The notes beneath the pieces are model-generated. The model made no database searches. It had not been told where the DNA came from and saw nothing but the letters and a program-made list of their open reading frames with translations. From Blakeslea trispora (taxonomy: Eukaryota; Mucoromycota; Mucoromycetes; Mucorales; Choanephoraceae), in assembly GCA_025331445.1 (NCBI GenBank), contig JAIWNE010000233.1:1-24720 (forward strand): DNA of 24,720 nucleotides, given 5' to 3'. The translations under genes were made by a program, and so were the position numbers. Of the stretch, positions 13,555 through 23,869 are shown piece by piece (within the stretch, counting starts at the first letter, position 1; each line of letters starts with the position of its first letter).

Positions 13555-16048
13555 TCAAAGGGGAATACTAGTATATGCTTGTGCACCAATATTTCCTACT
13601 ACATCAACAGCCTTGATAACAATACGATGCTCCACTTGTGAGTTCTTGCAGGCGAGACCTGAGATTCGGTATTGAGTACAAAAAGCAGTTCCTAAAAAAA
13701 GGTGCGTTTTCTCCGGAGCTTCATAGAAAATAAGATAATAATCTGTGCGTTTCCAAGACTGACCATGGTTTGTTGGCCACGGTTGTTGCTGCCAATGAAG
13801 AGTACCAAAGAAGGACATCGTTTGTTCGTTTTCGGCATTTGTTATCTTTTTTGTTTTAGTTTGAGACCAATTCATTTGATCTATATGGTTTTGGGTTTCT
13901 TTCAGCACATTACTTTCATCTATCGAAGGCAGAATGCTCAAATGGCCTAAACATGCAATCAAGTGTGGCTGTATTCCAACCAAATTAGCTGCGTTAGCCA
14001 ACACATTCATTTCAACTTGATTGAGACTTAGTTTAATTCCTTCACTGATAGGTGGGATATAGACAAGCTTTATGATCCAGTCATTTTCGCCCTGGTCCTC
14101 TTTCACAACAGGGAATACGCAGCATCTACTGTAAAGATAGCCTTCAGACTGAGCTGACACAGTAGTACGTAATCCATCATCTGGATCTAGCAAGAAAGTG
14201 TTGGGCAACCATGCGTCAAGTAGCTTGTCTAAGGTGTCGAAATTCGATGACTGTAATGTCAACTGACATGACATAACTACTCTAGCATCTTCACCAGCCA
14301 AAGCGCGATAGACATAACGGAGAAAGCACCCTTTACTCACGTCCAATTCAAGCTTATAAAGCGGTACGCTTACTTCCGTCTCCAAGTCTCTCGACTCTCT
14401 ATGAGTTAAGCGTTGACCTTTCAACAACAAGGATGTGCCACCTATGAATGCGCCGAGTTCGTTTTCAAGTGAGCAAGTTAACTTGATATTGTTATCAGCA
14501 GGAGTCATAACAGGTGAATGATATCTGAGGTTAGGCAGAATTGATTGATGCGAAAGATGAGACCAAGGCTGTGACAGCAATCTTTTACCTTCATGGTAAA
14601 AGCCTATGCCAAATCCTTTGTCGAAAGAGGTGGCAAACCAATCATCACCAGGTACTGGTTCTGTCATGGAAACTGCGTCTTCAATACCTTTGTGGTAGAC
14701 GCGCGATACGCCTTCTTCGTCACTAAAGATGTATTTATCTGTTAGAAAGCAGTAAGATATTGAAGTCAAATTAAAGGTAAGAAATAGCTATTAACAATTA
14801 CCTGTCTTCACTTTCTGGACTCAAGTCTGGATCGCTTGGTGGCATAGGTGGATATTCAGAATAGCTTCCTCCGCTCCAAAATAACCGATCCATTTTTTCG
14901 AAATCTGCTTTATCAAAATTTTCATAAGTCCATGCCATACCAAACAAAGCAGATGAAGTTTGCGCTAATGTGGCTGTCTTGATACTTCGGTATGAATTAA
15001 ATCCGCCTCCACCAAAGGTGCCTCTTCCCCAAACATCCGTTCCAAAATAGACATCATAACCTAATTTGCCGTAGCGCTCAGCTGTGCGACGAGTCATTTC
15101 AGGATACTCTTTTTCCCACCAGTAGTTTATGAAAATACCATCCGCGTTTTTGAAAAAGAGTCCATTGAGGTGTGTCAGTTGGTTTTGATAATTGATTTCT
15201 CCAGTTTCAATCATGCTATCATACCAAACAACTTGCGATCCAGGTATCTCTTCATGCATTTTATTTGTCAGATAACCAATAAATCTAAGCAGCAAATACA
15301 TCAGAAGCAGATAAATATAAATTGGTTTTTCTTTTACTTGGCTAATTCCTGCGCTTTGAATCGAGGGTTTGTTGGGAAAGAGAAAAACTCACATTCAATA
15401 TTGATGAGCCAGCCATCGAAATTGTATCGTTTTGCAATAGCCACTATTTTCAAGCATTCAATACGAGTGACTTTTATTATAAAACAAAGAAAGTTTACCT
15501 AGCTTGTCTGCATAAAAAGGTTCCCAAAGTTGCATAGGGTCATTGTCTTCATCGTTTATGAAAGGAGGGCCATGAAGTAAGGCTTCCATTTCATGCATTT
15601 GATTGTTTCCTTCAACTAAAAATGTGCCTAAACATTTGACACCATTTCGATGGCATGTGTTGATCCAATTGACAGGTGGAATGGATACGCGCTCATGGGA
15701 GAAACTTTTTTTTTTGCCTTTTTGAATTTCTCGATGCTTAAGATTCATTGAACTATTTTTTCGAACTTACTAATTGAATATATCAACAAAATGCCATCGT
15801 TGGATGAAATAAATGTCCTTAAACATGTTGCCTTGAACATTAGCATCTTCTTTATAGCCACCTGCCATATCATGGGTTAGTAAGAGACGAGGTTTCATGG
15901 TTTGGTTTGTTTTTCTTGTTTTCAAAGGCACAGATGCGATATGAGGGATATCTGTATCAGAAGGAGCCCAATCACGTAATTCGTCGATTGATCGAAGAGC
16001 AAAAGAGCGAGGCAATAAAAAATCCTCTTGCAATTGACGTGAAGGCAT
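13555..16048 (-). CDS. ENGASE: GH85 endo-beta-N-acetylglucosaminidase (Endo-M-like)
   Basis: Five exons (15771-16048, 15499-15704, 15338-15443, 14812-15284, 13555-14738) give 748 residues, close to Endo-M of Mucor hiemalis (744). The enzyme hydrolyses the chitobiose core of N-glycans between the two GlcNAc residues; many family members also transglycosylate. Seen: LLLTHDMAGGYKEDA near the N-terminus, VSIPPVNWINTCHRNGVKC, and the catalytic stretch YNFDGWLINIE with Asn near 176 and the acid/base Glu near 178, matching Endo-M Asn175/Glu177 with a one-residue offset. Also VVWYDSM, GIFINYWW and YFGTDVWGRGTFGGGGFNSY of the barrel, followed by a long beta-rich C-terminal region. No signal peptide is visible, which suggests a cytosolic enzyme acting on free or misfolded-glycoprotein glycans. 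The exon 4 donor is GTGAAG at 14811; the better-looking GTAATT ten bases later would bring an immediate stop. Confidence 0.94.
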
Positions 16049-16469
16049 ATCCAGTTTATGCGTGTGTTTTTTCTATAGTAAGATATATGTCCCTTTTTCT
16101 TACGCAATTAAAGGATCTGAATAAAAAGAAAGAAGGAAGAAAAGAAAGACCTAACAATACAGTCAAAGCTACAGATTTTGGTGTGTTCTCATAAGAATGA
16201 ACGACGGAATATCAAATCTGACTTGCCAAAATAAGAAAAAGATCGATTTATGTAGCGCCAATCTTTGTTAACGGTCAATCTAAACATTAAAAGTTACTTT
16301 TCTTCTTTTGTTTCTTTAAGACTATGTTCTGAGCTACATTTCTGTTGAATTTGAGAAAACAAGAGCCCTTTTTGGGATTACGATGTTTATTGTATGATAC
16401 AGTATGCTTCTCAGCATTTAAAACTGAATGCAACTTTTTTATGGGGGGACTGCACACTCAAATAGCCTG
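16049..16469. other. Upstream region of the endoglycosidase gene
   Basis: AT-rich sequence with no recognisable gene; a plus-strand reading frame at 15907-16194 overlaps the start of the endoglycosidase gene antisense and shows no family features. The region probably contains the endoglycosidase promoter and the start of the unknown pseudogene that follows. Confidence 0.4.
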
Positions 16470-17030
16470 TACTATTGATACTCAAAAAAAATATCGATGC
16501 GAATGGTACTCAAGAAACAATCGACAACAACTCTTTTAGCAGCGATGATAGCAGTCGCCAGCTCTACCCGACCTCGTTTATCACCAGCAACAATGATGCC
16601 AATGTTGACCTCTGGTGTTATGAGGTGTGTGTAAGTCCTCCGAGTGACTAATAACTCTGCTCAAGTTGTCTATGTTCGTGAACTCTAGGATCTATATTGC
16701 AACCTTAATAACCATATATATTTTGATGTTGGTACAGTTCCACCTGTAGCACCATTTTTGATTATAAAGTAGTAATATTTTGAATTTTAAGAAAGAGCAC
16801 CTTTTTCATCCCCTAATAGTCCAAACTATCCCGAGCTCGCAGGATACTCGAAAAGATTGATTATAGTCAAGAAAGTGCCTGAGTAGAGAAGTTTATAAGA
16901 TCAAAAGGTAGTTGAGATCCCGATATAACACCGAATCTTCCGCGGGGAAAACATCACTTTCATGTTCGAGAATTATAAGTCAGTTGTCCATGATTTGATC
17001 AACAAACACGCGTACAGAAATCAAAACTAA
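16470..17030 (+). pseudogene. Decayed spliced gene of unknown family
   Basis: Three exons can be read: about 16470-16630, 16689-16731 and 16792-17030. The first intron has a consensus donor GTAAGT, a CTAATAAC branch-point-like motif and a CTAG acceptor; the second uses GTACAG and TTTTAAG, and the phases agree at both junctions. The joined frame has coding character (segments LYPTSFITSNNDANVDLWCYE, kept here as two parts LYPTSFITSNN and DANVDLWCYE, then LYCNLNNHIYFDV, NSPNYPELAGYSKRLIIVKK, and NITFMFENYKSVVHDLINKH) but the last exon carries in-frame TAG, TAA and TAA codons. I do not recognise the family. A functional gene would need a different splicing that removes all three stops, and I found none. 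Confidence 0.4.
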
Positions 17031-17420
17031 AATTTAGCATTTTGAGGTTTATGTAGATAAGAAAGACAATCTCTTAATACAAACAAGATGAATGACATAT
17101 TGGATTATGCGCGTTTCTTTTTTATCTATACACTAAGATTATTATTCTAAAGGCTTCTTCTCTGCACCTTTCTGCTTCCTTACTAATCAATCTTGCTTAC
17201 AAATTGGTTTTGCGCAAGTAAACAAAATTGAAGATACACTGCTTGGTCAGTCAAGTATTGCATTGTTATGGAATTGAGGATAAATATCACCGACAATCGG
17301 TGTAAATGATTTTCCGAGAATCTGCAATTGTTCTGGAATAAAAATTGCATTATAAATAACAAATTGCTGACTACGGCAGTCATTTAATTTTCTTTTCCCT
17401 TTATTATATAGACTACAACA
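17031..17420. other. Promoter region of the UBL-WLM gene
   Basis: No gene is visible. A TATA-like stretch lies at 17401-17410, just before the ATG at 17421, so the leader is either very short or the true TATA element is elsewhere. A perfect 6-3-6 dyad lies at 17288-17302 and is listed separately. Confidence 0.4.
17288..17302. promoter_or_regulatory. Perfect 15-bp dyad upstream of the UBL-WLM gene
   Basis: CACCGA and TCGGTG are exact inverted copies around a 3-base CAA spacer, about 120 bp before the start codon. This CG-containing element stands out in an AT-rich promoter and could be a site for a dimeric factor such as a zinc-cluster protein, but a chance palindrome of this length is possible. 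Confidence 0.25.
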
Positions 17421-18428
17421 ATGGCTACTCATGTCAACTTTAAAGTAAATTTCAAGTCAAATATTATTGAATTTGAACAATACCCTCTCGATTCAACTGT
17501 TGCACATATCAAACAACGACTTGAAGAAGAAACAACAATACCAGTAGAAAGTCAAAAGCTCATGCACAAAGGCCGCATCTTGAAAGATGATCAGGTCCAG
17601 CTCTCTCAGCTCAACATACAAGAAGGAAGCAAGTTGATTCTCATGGGAAGTCTACCAGCACAAATTCAACAGGTCAATCAACTTGACAAAAGGATCGAGG
17701 AACAGAAACGCATAGCACCTACAATTCGATTAAGGAAACAGCAAACACAAAAACGAGGACCTGACCCTAATGCCAAATATACTTTTCACAAAATTTCAGT
17801 GATTGAAGAGTTTCCCCAGCCAGAGAAAGCTAGAAAGCTACTTGAGAGATTGCGAGATGATCGTGGTGTAAGTTTTTGACTTGCTCCATCAAAGCACTTA
17901 ACTTATGTGACTATTAACTAGATACGAGCTATTATGGCTAATCGAAGGTGGTCTGTAGGCGAACTGATTGAACTGACACCATTTGAAGCTTCTATTTTGG
18001 GCTATAACCGAAACGCAGGGCAATTGATAGCGCTGCGATTGAGAACAGATGATTTGTCAGGATTTCGGCACTATGATTCAGTTAGAAAAGTGCTGCTACA
18101 CGAATTAACCCACAACGTATGGGGAGAGCATGATGATAACTTTCATGCGCTAAACCGGCAGCTAAACAAGGATGTCATCAGTTTAGATTGGACCGCTCAT
18201 GGTGGTCACAGACTTGGTCAAGGCGACTTTTATACCCCGATTGAAATAGAAGAGGAAGAAGAAACAGGAGGCTACATTGGAGGTGTTCGTCGTTTAGGCG
18301 GAAATAGCTCAGACATCTTAGTGGACACACCAGAGATGAGAAGGGAAAGATTGGCTTCTGCTGCCTTATCGCGGCTAACAAAGAAAGAAGAACAAGAAAT
18401 GGATGAGGGATGTGGATCTTCTCGCTGA
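17421..18428 (+). CDS. Ubiquitin-like/WLM-domain metalloprotease
   Basis: Two exons (17421-17867, 17922-18428) give 317 residues; the junction is phase 0. An N-terminal ubiquitin-like fold (about 5-80: VNFKVNFKSNIIEFE, TVAHIKQRLEEETTIP, KLMHKGRILKDD, LNIQEGSKLILMG) is followed by a WLM domain (about 118-300). The zinc-protease motif is complete: HELTHNVWGEH, with His near 209, 213 and 219 and the catalytic Glu near 210. Family relatives are the Wss1/Spartan-like proteases and the S. pombe ubiquitin/metalloprotease fusion protein; Wss1 degrades DNA-protein crosslinks and SUMO-linked targets. In this UBL-WLM architecture the UBL probably recruits the protease to the proteasome or Cdc48, which is inference. 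The end EEEQ-like EEQEMDEGCGSS resembles the short Wss1-family tail. Its stop is 25 bp from the stop of POT1 on the other strand. Confidence 0.93.
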
Positions 18429-18453
18429 CATGTGTACTAAAGAATCTCAGAAG

Positions 18454-20317
18454 TTATGGCGTTTGCTGTTTATTTTCTATGAACTCTGTATGTGTGATAC
18501 GAAATGATTGCCCAAATCCAGGCGTATCATAACAACAAATACCGATATCATAATAAATGTTTTTATCATCATTTCTGATGAGCCTCGCTAATTTGCGTAA
18601 TCGCTTCATACTGCTTTCATCCACGCAAGTACTATATGAGCAATATATATTATATAAATATTCAAGTAAACATTCAAAAGCGTCTGCATAAATTCATCAC
18701 TTACTCTTCAGCAGATAAACCAAGAAACAATAGCTCCTAATAAAAGAAAATGATGAGTTTTTAAAATTACAGCCTGACTTTTTTTTCCTACGGCTTCTTT
18801 ATCAGACACAACTAATGGCACTTGATCTGTTCCATCATAGATATAAAAAATAAGCTTAAAAACTGGTATGTTTTCCCTTCCACATGTATCACATAATGAA
18901 ATCGGCTCTTTGCAGCTATAAAAAAAAAATAATCGGTAAGAGTTGGAAATGATGATCAGCTAGACAAAAGAAAGAAAAAGCCATACAATTTTTTACAATG
19001 TTTGCATTGACCAACAATCCAATCCTTTACATTATCTGGCAATATTTTTGTAACAATGGCTCTTGTTAAATATAGACCGGGTTGTTGAGCTTCTTTGATG
19101 TCTTTAAGCGATTTATGACCTTTTAGATCTTTGACCCCTATGTTCAAAGATAAGAAGCTGTGTAGACTTGGCTAAAATACTCTTACTGGTTCGAAGAGGA
19201 TCGCTGCCCCAGCCAATTGTGTTGGACTTCTTCTTTGATATACTGCCGTTGATAGAAACATGTCTTGATTTTCTCTCGAGTAAGTGCTTCAGTAAGGGAT
19301 CATTCGGCTCAAGTATCCTGACTCTGTTTTTTGATGGCCCATTACTATTCCGATCCCCACGCACAGATATTTCCAATACATTTCTGTTCTTTTCATTACG
19401 GCTGCAATTTCTCAAAAAGACATAGGTGCCAAGCTCAAGTTTAGGACATGTCTCTGAATTTTCATCCCAAAGAGTGCATTGAAGAAGCTTTGTATGAGCA
19501 ACATTGATCTGATGCTCACTTGTGTCATCCATATAAGGCTTTGGGTTGTCCGTAAAATCTGTCAGTAATAAATTTGTTTTACGCACAGCGTCTTGTTCTG
19601 GCAAGCAGCCTACTACCATGCCAATATAATCAAAATATCTAGACGGATGATCATGTATTTCTCGTGTAGTTAATGTAGGTCTTCCTATTGATGACACTCT
19701 TGCTGCTTGTACGTGCACAGTGTTGCTTAAAGACCAATGATATAGAAGCGCCACAATGTCAGCATCGGAACGAGTAAAATGCATGATTATGTTAGTGGGT
19801 ATTTTTGCTTTCCGAGTATGAGGATCAATACAGACAAAGAACATTTCTTTTTCATTCATCAGTTGTGGGCTATTATTGAACGACTTTACTTTGACGTCTT
19901 TGGTGAAAATAATGTCGCCTACGTTGGCCATAGGCAACATGGAACTGTCTTGGCGAAAAAAGTTCATTGTGATGGTTGACTGATTCAAGGTGGGATCAGT
20001 TAGTCTTAAGCTGCAACTATAACCTGTGCAAAGTCAGAATCATTGTTTATGTCAACCGGAAGAATGATCTCTATGATCTGCTTACTTTTGCCTGACTGTC
20101 TAGGAGGCTTGATAGGACTGGCATGGACAACTAAACCAAAGACACTAACAAAATGACCAACGCCTATATCTTTGAGAGCAACATAGCCGTGCTGCTACAA
20201 AGATGAATATACAACAAAAGTGAACAAAGGGCACAACAAACAAGGTGTTAAATATGTTGCAAGTACATCTCAACAAGAAAAGCTTACTTCCAAAGCTTCT
20301 TCATACTGAGTTTTCAT
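18454..20317 (-). CDS. POT1: POT1 telomere single-strand binding protein
   Basis: Seven exons (20288-20317, 20086-20194, 19187-20023, 18987-19137, 18771-18915, 18705-18736, 18454-18631) give 493 residues. POT1 binds the single-stranded telomeric overhang and caps chromosome ends within shelterin. The first OB fold (Telo_bind) is clear: YVALKDIGVGHFVSVFGLVV, then LRLTDPTLNQSTITMNFFRQ, then GDIIFTKDVKVKSFN. The second OB fold follows with YFDYIGMVVGCLPEQDAV, LLLTDFTDNPKP, LGTYVFLRN and VRILEPNDPLLKHLLE, which align in order with human POT1 (YFD..LLGK and RVLPES). The C-terminal part (exons 4-7) contains Cys-x2-Cys, about ten residues, Cys-x2-Cys (CKHCKKF and CDTC), a likely zinc-binding third OB fold. 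The protein is shorter than human POT1 (634). Exon 6 is only 32 bases. Start at 20317 gives a short 10-codon first exon; an N-terminal extension upstream cannot be excluded. Confidence 0.88.
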
Positions 20318-20477
20318 AGTGCTTTTTAAGAAAAAAAAAAAAAGGGGAGGGCTCTTACACGCTGTCCCAAAAAAGCATATGTGTAGCACAAACTTGTCAC
20401 TTAAACTTTTCTATTTACATTTATAGGCAAGTATGGTATACGCATAAAAGGCCCAAGAAGCAAAGGTTTATTTAATT
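20318..20477. other. Short spacer between POT1 and the P450 gene
   Basis: About 160 bp separate the P450 stop from the POT1 start on the same strand, so the POT1 promoter must be compact or overlap the P450 3' end. It contains a poly-A/T run and a CGCTGTCCCAAAAAAG-like stretch that resembles the ends of some Tc1-type elements, without a partner copy nearby. Confidence 0.35.
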
Positions 20478-22425
20478 TTAAGCTACAAGGCTTTCACGCA
20501 GAGCAAAACGGATTTGGTAAGGTAATGGGTGAACAGTAGCACCTCCATCATGAAGGGTGTTTAAGTTTGGATATATTTCTTTTCCTTCTGGAGAAAGTGC
20601 GGGCTTGACATCGCAACGAGCCACCACTCTTGTTAGAGTGTTGAATAATTCATTTTCAGCCTATGACAAATAAACAATGTGTTGAGCCCAAATGATTAAA
20701 CAATAAAAAAAATAGCTTTTACTTACCAAGTAGATGCCTGGACATATACGACGTCCCCAACCAAATACGAATTGATCTCTGTTTTGAATTTGACCATTAC
20801 TACAGGCATAGATAGAGCGCGAATCATTCAAGAATCTTTCAGGCATGAACTTTTCGGGATTAACGTATGTATTACTATCTGAATGTATCGCATGAATATT
20901 GCTGAGTATAATAGTATCTTTAGGAATAATATAGTTCTTGTAAACCACTATTAAAAAAATAAAATGAGTTAAATTACAGCTATAGTAACAATTGAGTAGG
21001 ATTACCATCTTTGCTGGCCTTTCGAGGAATACTGAATAAGGCAGGAGGTTTGAAGCGAAGACATTCTTTCAAAAATGCATTAAAGTAAGGCAACTCAAGA
21101 CGGTCTGCAAAGGTTGGGATACGTCCATTACGACTGATGAATGCATCTACTTCATTCTGTAATTTCAACTGAATTTCAAAGTGATTACACATAATTGAGA
21201 GCGACCACAAGGTAGCAGCAAAGACAGTATCAGCTCCAGCAGAAAGTAATTCAGCTGATTAAAAAAGAAAGAATTAGTCTAAATTTTAGATGATTTGTTT
21301 TCTCAATCTTACACATGAGCACGCGAATGTTTTGTTCGTCAATATCATGTTCATCCTTAATCAAATCCAACTTCTTGATTAGGCTGTCTGTTTCTGATTC
21401 TCTTGCCTGCTTTATCAGTTTGGCCAGCAAGGGATGCATGACGTTTTCTTTGAAATCAATCATTTTACGCTCTCTTCGAAAGATCACGTCCAAGAACGAA
21501 AGGATAGGGAAAACACACTGGGGTCAGCAATAACATTGGCAAACCAAAGCGAAGTTTCAATGATATTGACGATTTCTTTGTAGAGAGGATCTTCAGGAGA
21601 GTGGACGCCTGGTATACCAAAAGCAGTTGCCAGGATGATATTGACAGAAGAACAACGAATAAATTCGGCAGGATCGACTTGTCCAAATTGTTCTGATTTT
21701 TGGATTAAAGTATCGACCAGATGATTTGCTTCTCTTTGAAGCAGGTCATCAAAACCATCTACTGATTTGGGTGACAAAATGTTCAGGATAGCTGTACGAG
21801 CATTCTTCCAGTTTTTGTTGTAATCATTAAAAACAACACCTCTTTTAAACAAAATATAGTTTTTTTTATGTGAGTAATTCAATGTATGCGATCTATTTCT
21901 TTTTATGGTTTTACCTATTGCCTTCACCATGGATTTTGTTACCCCAAGTAATATAAGGTCGTCCAGATGTTTGAGCCCCTTGTGCAACAAACACTTCATG
22001 TCCTAAAGCTGGCTCACTAATAAAAACCCAATCTTGTACTCCCATCTTTACTCGAATAATAGGACCATATTTCTTGTGCCAATCTGCGATAGTGTGAGCA
22101 GGGATCTTACCAAGATTAGGAACATGGCCTAGCGCACAAATTGCAAACTTAGTTTATGTATTCTCATTGACATTTTCCTTCTTTGGCATGACATGCATTA
22201 TGCCAAGCTTTACAAATAGTTCTTACCTAGGTAATACATAGCTCCTTCAGGTGTTGGGATTTCTCCATAAGGGTTTGATTTGGACTTGGACTGTCTGTAG
22301 AAAACCTTTTTGGCAAAATAAGTGGCAAGTCCTACTGCTGCCACAGTACCAAGGATAGAACGTAACTTTTCGGGCTTCTCAAGCTTGTTGAAGTTCTCAA
22401 CGATAGCGGAATAATATTGCTCCAT
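20478..22425 (-). CDS. Cytochrome P450 (with a 1-nt frameshift)
   Basis: Six exons (22227-22425, 21915-22128, 21313-21841, 21006-21254, 20727-20947, 20478-20660) would give 531 residues if one base is missing in exon 3. All P450 landmarks are present: an N-terminal membrane anchor (about 20-45), a Pro-containing hinge, I-helix AGADT near 319-323, K-helix ECLR with Glu and Arg near 377 and 380, PERF, and heme loop FGWGRRICPG with the ligand Cys near 465. Around 21510-21513 (A-run on the plus strand, T-run in the gene) the frame changes: upstream reads ADPSVF, downstream FPILSFLDVIF needs the next frame, and the exon length is one base short of fitting. So the allele is either a recent pseudogene or a sequencing/assembly slip in a homopolymer. 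I do not assign a CYP family number; its substrate is unknown. Confidence 0.9.
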
Positions 22426-23049
22426 ATTTTTCAGTGTTTGATTGGAAATGAAAAGAAGAAGAAAAAAGAAAGAAAAGAGGAAAACACCTTCTTTGCTTTC
22501 TTTTTGACATTTGAAGTGAAACTATTGCTACACCAAAATCAAGTTGGTATTCAGACTTTAAGTTATTTTGATTGGGTAACACGATAGTTCAAAAAACAAT
22601 GAAATATTTTTGCCTCTGAAGTTTTCTATCACTCATAAAAGGGACAGCCGTCAGTATATTACCTAAAGCTGATAGATATCGAGTATTGGGGGAACTGTAT
22701 TCATTCTTCATTATACATGTATTTATCTGTTTTTTTCTTTTGGCAAACTCAACATATCATAGGCGTTTACCCTGAATACAATTGTAGTAAATGGTTAGCT
22801 TAATTACTGCTTGCATATAATTTGTTGTGAAACTCAGAGCAGAACAAAGAAACACCTCATGGCATAGTGTAGTTCAATTTTTTGTCCAGGTCAAACCATC
22901 AACTCTGCTCTGAATCCTTCAGTAGACTTATGATTGACCATATTCATTGCTTTCAGATACTGTAACACATAGTATATTACAAAAAGAGTTGTTTTAAAAT
23001 GCCATAATTGCTGGTCTCACCATAGTCCCTTTGGTTATTGTCACTGCTG
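22426..23049. other. Upstream of the P450 gene
   Basis: AT-rich sequence without recognisable coding features; it should contain the P450 promoter. A stretch around 22900-23040 has open frames with hydrophobic content but no identifiable motif. Confidence 0.35.
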
Positions 23050-23851
23050 ATGAAATGGGCCAAGAGATGTTACACAAAAGGTACTCAACAGCAGACACCG
23101 TTATTCTCTGAACCAACAACAGTACTGCCTACTGTACAAACTCAAAGCAAGAGTAGCCATCATTTCATATTAACTTCTTTGAGTATAGATCAACCACCAT
23201 CAAATATGATTAAGTCGCCGCTGATAATGCGCAGGCTTTGTACTTTATGGAATACATGTGAAGATCAAGCAGGCTTTATTTTCCTGCACCTCTTTAACCT
23301 GGACTTTGGAAAATCCGAATTTAAAAGCAAACAGATAAGAATGAGATTGTGATGAAAAACACCTTTTGCTTTGATCTTTTGGAACTACTGAAATTAATCT
23401 GGACAAGTCTAGTACAGTGGCTTTCTTCAAGGAGTACCAACACTAAACGAAGTGATAAGGTTAGAATAACAAGAAAGAAAAGACCTTCAATGTGGTTATC
23501 TTTGAGAGGCCTGGGGATTTTGCCATCAGCAATTCTATATACCGTTCTTTCCTTCATTGTACTAAGTCACCCCTTATCTCTCTTTGGTGACTGGTCTGGT
23601 CTACTTTATCATTTATTTATTTTTTGTGTCACGATTCTAATACAATAAGCTTTGCTTCCACTCCGACACCGCAAGTTGTTTATAGGCTTCCAAGCAGCGC
23701 ATTAATTCTCAGTAATATACGATCACAAACAAAAGGGTTATGTACGACTTTAGTTTTTTGTAATACTAAAAGGCATCCTGTATCATGCAGTAAACATAGT
23801 AAGCCAAAGAAGCGCTCTTGTTTTTACAAATTCAGCACGAATGTAGCTTGA
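23050..23851 (+). other. Uncharacterised reading frames
   Basis: Three plus-strand frames follow each other: 23050-23352 (100 residues, Ser/Gln-rich then FIFLHLFNLDFGKS), 23352-23648 (98 residues, basic then a hydrophobic stretch ILPSAILYTVLSFIVL), and about 23636-23851 (ending KPKKRSCFYKFSTNVA). The stop of the first and the ATG of the second overlap (TGATG at 23350-23354). A consensus-like intron can be drawn from 23558 (GTACTAAGT) to about 23649 (CTAATACAATAAG), but the phase then does not match the third frame. I recognise no family; this may be a damaged or lineage-specific gene. Confidence 0.25.
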
Positions 23852-23869
23852 GTCATCCTTTAAAAAAAA

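Noticed and set aside
20355..20380. CTGTCCCAAAAAAG stretch resembling a Tc1 element end
   Set aside because: A single short match without a partner or target-site duplication is not enough to call an element.
21465..21545. A short intron in the P450 that would remove the frameshift
   Set aside because: The only GT-AG pair gives an intron of about 45 bases, shorter than any other here, with no branch point and loss of the conserved FLDVIF region; the phase does not fit either.
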